Assembly (NCBI GenBank): GCA_022712835.1
Contig: JAFLJU010000639.1
Coordinates: 1-22,163, forward strand
DNA length: 22,163 nt
Direction of reading: 5' to 3'
Source: Desulfobacteraceae bacterium
Lineage (GTDB): Bacteria > Desulfobacterota > Desulfobacteria > Desulfobacterales > Desulfobacteraceae
The position numbers were made by a program, and so were the translations under genes. Of this stretch, positions 17,498 to 22,163 are shown in pieces; the stretch's first letter is position 1; each line of letters begins with the position of its first letter. The notes under the pieces are model-generated. The model was not told where the DNA came from. It saw only the letters and a program-made list of their open reading frames with translations, and searched no databases.

Positions 17498-19033
17498 TTA
17501 TTTGGCAGAATCAATAAATTTGTATATTTGTGAAATTGCTATTTCACTCCATTTTGATTTTCCAGAGATTGTCTGAACACCGTCTTCATTCAGGCGGAGC
17601 GTCGCTTCTTTTGGGCTTACACCATCTGTTTTGAGTTGTAGAATGGTTTTCATAACAGCGGCCTTGTATTTTTTAAGATTTTCTTCAGGTGTGATATCGG
17701 GTTTTAAGGAGGGGGTCTTCTCTATCAGGGCGCTTAGATCATCCATTGGAACCTGTGAGATAGGGACGGAATCAGGTGTAATCAATAAAGACAAATTGTC
17801 CTGTTTCTGGGGGGTGCCTTGAGACGCGGTCTCGTCAATCAATAAAGACAAATTGTCCAGTTCCTGGGGGGCGCCTTGCGACGCGGTCTCGTCAATCAAT
17901 AGAGACAAATTGTCCAGTTCCTGGGGGGCGCCTTGAGACGCGGTCTCGTCAATCAATGAAGACAAATTGTCCAGTTCCTGGGGGGCGCCTTGCGATGCGG
18001 TCTCGTCAATTAATAATGACAAATCGTCCAGGATCATAGTTTCGGTCACAGCCTGTGCTGAAACCGTATCGATCAACGCCGAGAGATCGTCCATCTCATC
18101 GGGGTGGGCCGGGTCATCCAATAACGTTGATAAATCATCAAGTTCTAGCACTTCATCTTTATTTGTTTCGTCCTTATTTGGGCCGTTTGCCCTGGGGATT
18201 TCCGGGTCGATAAGAGCAGATAAATCATCTAATTTAAGTTTTGTTTTTAGAGATGATTCCATCTCTTCAGGAAGATGTTTCTCTGAAATATTTTCAACAT
18301 CTACAAGGAGGGTATCCTCTATCAAATCATTGAGATCATCCACGTCTATGTCACTTTCTACCAATAGATCAACGGATGGGTCTTGGGAGTCAAACATCTC
18401 GGAGTAATCCTGTTGTGCCGTATCTCCGAGTTCAGGAAGGCTCATATCCGGGTTGATTTCATCCTGAGTAAAAAATTGTGCGGCCTTGCGTGCCATTTCC
18501 CTTGTTTGGGGATCAGGGAGTCTGTGTCGGTTCATTTCCTGAAGTGCACTGGCGATATTATTCATGGCCACCGCTTTTTTTTCTTCAGCATCCGCCCTTT
18601 TTTCTATGGCAATTGCTTTTCTTTCCTCGGCCACTGCTCTTTTTTCATGGGCCGTGGCCACTCTACTTTGTTGAATTGCGATATCATCAAACAATGATTT
18701 AATTAGGCTTAACCCATCCTTGCTGACACGAATGTCTTCATTGGGTTGTTCCATAAAATGGGGGTTCAGAGTTGTGTTATGGTCTGTCCCAGCATTCTTT
18801 TGTGCGTTGGTTTTCAGCTCTTGATCAATCTCTGATGGCAGCATGCCTGCCTCTAAAGATTCTTTTATTTTAATAAGAAGCGGAATGGTGTTTCGTGAAT
18901 AACACTGCTGTCCGTCAACGGGCTCAAAGGGTAACCATGGGCTAAACCGATTCAATATGAATTTTATGGTCGAGATGCCTGAATTTAATTCATGTGTGAT
19001 GTCTATAATTGTTAATGGTTTATCCTGGATCAT
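17498..19033 (-). CDS. Repeat-rich protein with MerR-like N-terminus and recombinase-type C-terminal segment
   Basis: I do not recognise this 511-residue protein as a whole. Residues 5-75 resemble a MerR-type winged helix (TIIDITHELNSGISTIKFIL, then an RNTIPLLIKIKESLEAGM stretch). Residues 120-165 are an Ala/Lys/Glu-rich heptad region (EKRAVAEERKAIAIEKRADA), a likely coiled coil. Residues 228-440 are acidic and hold about ten copies of L-D-D/N-L-S-x-L-I-D separated by variable linkers; four near-identical 19-residue copies fall at 342-417. Residues 452-508 (ATLRLNEDGVQTISGKSKWS) resemble the segment of serine recombinases that reads 'LN..G..T..G..W....I..I'. No catalytic residues are present. 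GAGGT precedes the ATG, 7 bp after the nitroreductase stop, so the two form an operon. Confidence 0.75.
   Translation of the reverse strand: MIQDKPLTIIDITHELNSGISTIKFILNRFSPWLPFEPVDGQQCYSRNTIPLLIKIKESLEAGMLPSEIDQELKTNAQKNAGTDHNTTLNPHFMEQPNEDIRVSKDGLSLIKSLFDDIAIQQSRVATAHEKRAVAEERKAIAIEKRADAEEKKAVAMNNIASALQEMNRHRLPDPQTREMARKAAQFFTQDEINPDMSLPELGDTAQQDYSEMFDSQDPSVDLLVESDIDVDDLNDLIEDTLLVDVENISEKHLPEEMESSLKTKLKLDDLSALIDPEIPRANGPNKDETNKDEVLELDDLSTLLDDPAHPDEMDDLSALIDTVSAQAVTETMILDDLSLLIDETASQGAPQELDNLSSLIDETASQGAPQELDNLSLLIDETASQGAPQELDNLSLLIDETASQGTPQKQDNLSLLITPDSVPISQVPMDDLSALIEKTPSLKPDITPEENLKKYKAAVMKTILQLKTDGVSPKEATLRLNEDGVQTISGKSKWSEIAISQIYKFIDSAK
17783..18010 (-). repeat. Four tandem 57-bp repeats within the repeat protein
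   Basis: Units start at 17783, 17840, 17897 and 17954 on the plus strand; they differ by a few substitutions each. Each encodes 19 residues of the form ETASQGAPQELDNLSLLID. A further diverged unit begins at 18011, and older copies of the L-D-D-L-S core extend to about residue 228, showing repeated expansion from one motif. The frame is kept throughout. Confidence 0.92.
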
Positions 19034-19040
19034 TTTTACC

Positions 19041-19946
19041 TCATTTAAACCGGATTATTGGTTTTTTCCTTCCTGTAATGCGCCTGTAAGATTCGTTGGG
19101 ATACCCCAATGCAATGACGGCATGTATCCTCTCCCCTTTAGGGATATCAAGATTTTTTTGAATCGTTTTATCGGCTTTCATGGCCTCAACGGCAAACCCG
19201 ATAAGGCAGGAACCAAGCCCCATTGTGTGGGCAGCTAACAAGATATTCCCCGCTGCAAGCATGGCATCTTCCTTGGGGCAGCTAGCTTCTCGGCCAGAAC
19301 CTATGAGAATGCAGGCAGTTGCGCCGTGGAAAAGCCGGTCAATCTGATGGTTTTCCATTTCGTCCATGGCCTCTTTTACAGAAGAATAGTATTCTTTATG
19401 ATAGTCATCAAGGGCTTTTATTCCGACTAATTTAAGAGATTTTCTGAGAAAGAAATTTTCAGCTTTTTTATTCAGATTTTGAAAGAAGTGCTTGATGTTA
19501 ATCCCCAATGCCGCAACGGTCTGTTGGGTGGATAGGCAGGTAAATGTCCATTCCTGACTATTGGTTCCAGAGGGTGCAAGGGTTGCAAATTTTATCAGAT
19601 CCCTTAGTATCTCAGGTGGCACATTTTTTGTTTTAAAGTTTCGACAAGATCGTCTGGATGCCATGAGGCTGGCCAGATCTTTTGTGGGGAAACCGCCATA
19701 TTTCATCCATTTTTTGTCCAGAGAAAAGGTTTCAAAGGATACCATCTCATTATCAAGCGCTCCCACTTGAATGGCATCCTCTGGACAAACTGCCATGCAA
19801 TGGCCGCATGAAAGAGAAGTTTCCCCCGTAATAGTTGCAACCCCATTGATAAGGGACAGGGTGTCAGACGGACAGACGGTAATGCAAAGTTCACACCCTG
19901 TACACTTTGCTGTATCAATAACAATGGTCACCTTTCTTGGATTCAT
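19041..19946 (-). CDS. Ferredoxin-nitroreductase fusion (flavin oxidoreductase with N-terminal Fe-S domain)
   Basis: Cytoplasmic 301-residue enzyme. An N-terminal ferredoxin domain (1-60) feeds electrons to an FMN-binding nitroreductase domain (about 80-300; SRRSCRNFKTKNVP, LAPSGTNSQEW, GLGSCLIGF). Such fusions are common in strict anaerobes; substrates are mostly unknown. The first cluster motif is complete (Cys15, Cys18, Cys21, Cys25). The second has Cys47, Cys50 and Cys54 but Ser44 where the family usually has the first Cys (TSLSCGHCMAVCP), so it may hold a [3Fe-4S] or a serine-ligated cluster. AGGAT lies 7 nt before the ATG. It is the first gene of an operon with the repeat protein. Confidence 0.9.
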   Translation of the reverse strand: MNPRKVTIVIDTAKCTGCELCITVCPSDTLSLINGVATITGETSLSCGHCMAVCPEDAIQVGALDNEMVSFETFSLDKKWMKYGGFPTKDLASLMASRRSCRNFKTKNVPPEILRDLIKFATLAPSGTNSQEWTFTCLSTQQTVAALGINIKHFFQNLNKKAENFFLRKSLKLVGIKALDDYHKEYYSSVKEAMDEMENHQIDRLFHGATACILIGSGREASCPKEDAMLAAGNILLAAHTMGLGSCLIGFAVEAMKADKTIQKNLDIPKGERIHAVIALGYPNESYRRITGRKKPIIRFK

Positions 19947-19971
19947 TTTGGGATCCTGATAAATTTATTAA

Positions 19972-19999
19972 ATACTATATAGTTATCATAAAATTCCAA
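19972..19999 (-). promoter_or_regulatory. Promoter candidate for the nitroreductase operon
   Basis: On the minus strand TTGGAA (19999-19994) is spaced 16 nt from TAGTAT (19977-19972), 4 of 6 matches each. A small palindrome, ACTATATAGT (19974-19983), overlaps the -10. The predicted leader is about 20 nt. Confidence 0.35.
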
Positions 20000-20026
20000 A
20001 CACAGAAAGACATATCTATCTGTGTT
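19999..20026. promoter_or_regulatory. Dyad-symmetric element between divergent genes
   Basis: AACACAGA (19999-20006) and TCTGTGTT (20019-20026) are perfect inverted repeats with a 12-nt spacer, and the inner AGA/TCT (20008-20010 and 20015-20017) extends the symmetry. It abuts the -35 of the nitroreductase promoter candidate, a usual place for an activator site. No T-run follows on either strand, so a terminator is less likely. Confidence 0.55.
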
Positions 20027-20127
20027 CTAAGAAAATTTAAGAAACCTATGAACTTTGGAATCATAGAGTATCAAGGCACTTTAAGCAAATGACAGACAAT
20101 GGTTTTTTAATTGAAAGAGTAAATTGT

Positions 20128-20156
20128 TTGACACTGTTTTTTTAACTTGTTATATT
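20128..20156 (+). promoter_or_regulatory. Strong sigma70 promoter for prkA
   Basis: TTGACA (20128-20133) and TATATT (20151-20156) are spaced exactly 17 nt, matching consensus at 6/6 and 5/6. Transcription would start near 20163, giving a leader of about 165 nt before the prkA ATG. Confidence 0.65.
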
Positions 20157-20288
20157 GATGGTAAGTAAAAATTCAAACCTAAACATAAGCTCCAGAAAAT
20201 TGTTACGCCAGAGACATCAATTAGCAAGGCTACAAATTTAAGTATCTGCTTTGAAAAGAAAATTGACGAATTCTAACCAATATTGACT

Positions 20289-20321
20289 GGCAGCATCTGC
20301 CTCCTTGCTGCCTCTGGGAGG
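20289..20321 (+). promoter_or_regulatory. Interleaved stems at the prkA ribosome-binding site (pseudoknot-like)
   Basis: Stem 1 pairs GGCAGC (20289-20294) with GCTGCC (20307-20312). Stem 2 pairs CCTCC (20300-20304) with GGAGG (20317-20321), the SD of prkA. The strands alternate 1-2-1-2 with linkers of 5, 2 and 4 nt, the layout of an H-type pseudoknot; the stems could also be used one at a time. Stem 2 would hide the ribosome-binding site. Regulation is inferred. Confidence 0.45.
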
Positions 20322-20326
20322 GTAAA

Positions 20327-22024
20327 ATGGCCAACAAAGCGAATCCAAAATCTTTAATACACCATGTTGATGCAGTGAAGAAGGGAAAAAAGGTTTTTGA
20401 AGACGCCTTTCAAGGCGTTTCTCGAATGATTCTGGATGCAGGTATTCAGAAAATCACTGTCAAAGGAAAGACCACCTACCAATTTGATCTGTTCAGCCAG
20501 GGGAAAAAACATCTGATTGGCATGTACGATGAAATCAACAGCCTTGTTTCATTTGTAAAGGATGCGTCGGAAGGGGGGTCTTCCAGGGAGATGGCCTTTG
20601 TTTTGGTAGGAGAACCCGGCAATGGCAAAACCTTTTTGGTGGAATACCTGTGTGCACGATATCGGGAATTTTTAACCGTTCCCCAGAACAGAAAACATAC
20701 GTTCCGGTTTATTAATCTGGACAAACTGGGGGGGTATGGAAAAATTTCTTTTATTGAATCTCAGACCTATGAAGACCCCATGATTCTTGCCATGAGCCTC
20801 CATGAAACAAAAGATCAATCCATGGAATATCTGGGGAAAATTTCAAAATTCACCAGCAAACAAATAGATGCTCTCTATGATAAATATCGACCCCTGGGAG
20901 CCTGTTCCGCCTATATCTGGAACGAGATCCGGGAATTTTGTGACAACGATATTACCAAGATGCTTTCTTTCATAGAAATTACCCAGGTTCCGCTCATTGA
21001 AAGTCTTGGGACCATTACCGGTAAATATCCTGCCAAGGATAAAATTACCTCATCTGCTGTGGATCTCATGGGTGAAGAATCCATCCAGCGGCTGCTTCAT
21101 ATTTCAGATTCCAATAACCCCTATCGGTTTGATTTAAGAAGGGGGGCTCTTGCCCGGGTTGCCGGTGGCGGGATCCACTTCAGTGATGAAATTTATAAGA
21201 ATAAAAAAGACCTGGTTCAGGTTTATCTCGGGGTGATCCAGAACAGGACCATTGAACTGGACGGCTTCAAGTGGCCCATTGATACCTTGATTATCGCCAC
21301 CAGCAATAATTCCGAGTTTGATACCTTTTTATCAGAACGGGAAGAAGCGCCGATCATTGATCGGTGCCGAATCTGTTATGTGGCACACAATACCGATTAT
21401 AAGATTCAAAAATATTTGACAGAGTATGCCATTGGTACCGACACCAAACGGTCTCTTGCCCACGAGGTGCTTCACCAGGATCCCAATTTGAATTACGCCG
21501 CTTCCGTTGGGGTGGTACTGAGCCGTCTGCCCAAATCAGACAAATTAACCCCCGTGGAAACCATGAAACTTGCTGCGGGAGAAGTGGCCGGAGAGAAAAG
21601 TTTGAAAACCCTGGCAGAACTCATCGACTCGTTGAACCAGGACACTGAGATCACCAAGCGGTTTGGGCAAAAGGGAATGGGCCAGAGAAATCTGGGTCGG
21701 GCTGTTCAATTGTTGCTGGAAAGTTCGGAAACCAATGAAGGTAAGTGCATGTTTGCCCTGGATATATTCAAGGCCCTGGAAAGAACAGTGTTGGATTATG
21801 TGCAGGAACCCTCTGATCGGGCCAAATTTAAGGAAGATTTGAAGATTGCCAGGGGGTTATATCGAGAGCGGATCATGACCGAAATGTTTAATGCGTATAT
21901 GGACGAACCCCTGGCCATTAAAAAGGATGTTTTAAATTACGTGAACATGATCATCGGCATTGATGCCGAGAACCTGGGACCAGAAGTTACGTCGTTATTT
22001 CTTCTAGGTTTTGATATTATTTAA
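20327..22024 (+). CDS. prkA: PrkA-family serine protein kinase with AAA domain, C-terminus replaced by tandem repeat
   Basis: Cytoplasmic PrkA family protein; relatives are linked to stress and stationary-phase control and usually sit with yeaH/DUF444 and SpoVR-like genes, which would lie beyond the window. The AAA part has the P-loop VGEPGNGKT (94-102, Lys101) and a Walker B-like GGGIHFSDEI near residue 280-289. IATSNNSEFDTF follows, then an RCR segment. Family sequence continues to NYVNMIIGIDAENLGPE (residue 553). There the DNA enters a tandem repeat, which adds 12 unrelated residues and a stop. Usual PrkA length is about 640-690 residues, so roughly 100 C-terminal residues are missing. GGGAGGG precedes the ATG. 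It may be a real truncation or an assembly join at the sequence end. Confidence 0.85.
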   Translation: MANKANPKSLIHHVDAVKKGKKVFEDAFQGVSRMILDAGIQKITVKGKTTYQFDLFSQGKKHLIGMYDEINSLVSFVKDASEGGSSREMAFVLVGEPGNGKTFLVEYLCARYREFLTVPQNRKHTFRFINLDKLGGYGKISFIESQTYEDPMILAMSLHETKDQSMEYLGKISKFTSKQIDALYDKYRPLGACSAYIWNEIREFCDNDITKMLSFIEITQVPLIESLGTITGKYPAKDKITSSAVDLMGEESIQRLLHISDSNNPYRFDLRRGALARVAGGGIHFSDEIYKNKKDLVQVYLGVIQNRTIELDGFKWPIDTLIIATSNNSEFDTFLSEREEAPIIDRCRICYVAHNTDYKIQKYLTEYAIGTDTKRSLAHEVLHQDPNLNYAASVGVVLSRLPKSDKLTPVETMKLAAGEVAGEKSLKTLAELIDSLNQDTEITKRFGQKGMGQRNLGRAVQLLLESSETNEGKCMFALDIFKALERTVLDYVQEPSDRAKFKEDLKIARGLYRERIMTEMFNAYMDEPLAIKKDVLNYVNMIIGIDAENLGPEVTSLFLLGFDII

Positions 22025-22163
22025 ACCTTTAAATTGCTTTCAGTTACGTCGTTATTTCTTCTAGGCTTTGATTCTATTATTTAAACCTTTAAATTGCTTT
22101 CAGTTACGTCGTTATTTCTTCTAGGCTTTGATATTATTTAAACCTTTAAATTACTTTCAGTTA
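21985..22163. repeat. 57-60 bp tandem repeat interrupting prkA and running off the window
   Basis: Units begin with AGTTACGTCG at 21985, 22042, 22102 and 22159 (last one cut by the window end). Lengths are 57, 60 and 57 bp; the second has an extra TTC-type insertion, and a few single-base differences separate them. Each unit contains the palindrome ATTTAAA-CC-TTTAAAT (first copy 22019-22034). There are no unique spacers. The sequence is unlike the coding DNA before it. Confidence 0.93.

Larger units (their letters stand above)
19947..20326. other. Divergent intergenic region between nitroreductase operon and prkA
   Basis: 380 bp, AT-rich, with no gene I can support. It holds a minus-strand promoter candidate, a large dyad, a strong plus-strand promoter and a structured leader, each listed separately. 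Confidence 0.7.

Noticed and set aside
17967..18407. Plus-strand Ser-rich open frame opposite the repeat gene
   Set aside because: It is the low-complexity complement of the repeat-coding strand, without an SD or family-like features.
17498..19033. Repeat protein as an active serine recombinase
   Set aside because: Only a C-terminal recombinase-like segment is seen; there is no catalytic resolvase domain.
21985..22163. End repeats as a CRISPR array
   Set aside because: Whole 57-60 bp units repeat with no unique spacers between shorter repeats, and no cas genes are present.
21985..22163. End repeats as integron attC sites
   Set aside because: GTTACGT does not fit the GTTRRRY core, no gene cassettes lie between units and no integrase is seen.

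Overview
The window reads as chromosomal DNA of a moderately AT-leaning, strictly anaerobic Desulfobacterota (deltaproteobacterial) bacterium. Desulfobacteraceae, near Desulfobacter or Desulfobacula, is my guess. The basis is the TAXI/TRAP transporter with a UspA gene, a lone cytoplasmic molybdopterin oxidoreductase, a ferredoxin-nitroreductase fusion, PrkA, and the style of the dnaG-rpoD-tRNA and nif3-zinc ribbon-rnpB blocks. This placement is inference from gene content and protein character; no search was run.

Layout. (1) 1-3983: a TRAP transporter unit, with the 3' part of a TAXI substrate-binding protein cut by the window edge, a hairpin, a fused 4TM/12TM permease with a C-terminal DUF3394-like domain, and a degenerate universal stress protein. 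(2) 4015-6009: an orphan molybdopterin oxidoreductase. (3) 6012-7171, minus strand: a secreted DUF2147 protein and a GNAT acetyltransferase. (4) 7574-8161: hisB, standing alone behind a leader with a dyad. (5) 8415-12177: dnaG, rpoD and a CAU-anticodon tRNA. (6) 12329-16324: nif3-like gene, C4 zinc-ribbon coiled-coil gene, rnpB (RNase P RNA), a helical protein with a C-terminal HPr domain, and ispD. Two terminator-like hairpins sit directly before ribosome-binding sites in this block. (7) 16517-17455: a NrtA/SsuA-like binding protein without a signal peptide. (8) 17498-19946, minus strand: a two-gene operon of a ferredoxin-nitroreductase followed by a large repeat-rich protein with a MerR-like N-terminus and a recombinase-type C-terminus. 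(9) 20327 to the end: prkA, preceded by a strong promoter and a structured leader, and cut short by a 57-60 bp tandem repeat that runs off the window.

Most genes are ordinary housekeeping or metabolic ones. The parts I would look at again are the prkA end (tandem repeat replacing the C-terminus), the pseudoknot-shaped leader covering the prkA ribosome-binding site, the dyad between prkA and the nitroreductase operon, the repeat protein with about ten copies of an L-D-D/N-L-S-x-L-I-D motif, the HPr-fusion protein that keeps both classical phosphorylation sites, and the nitroreductase whose second Fe-S motif has Ser in place of Cys. I see no CRISPR array, no transposase, no phage module and no clearly new defence system.
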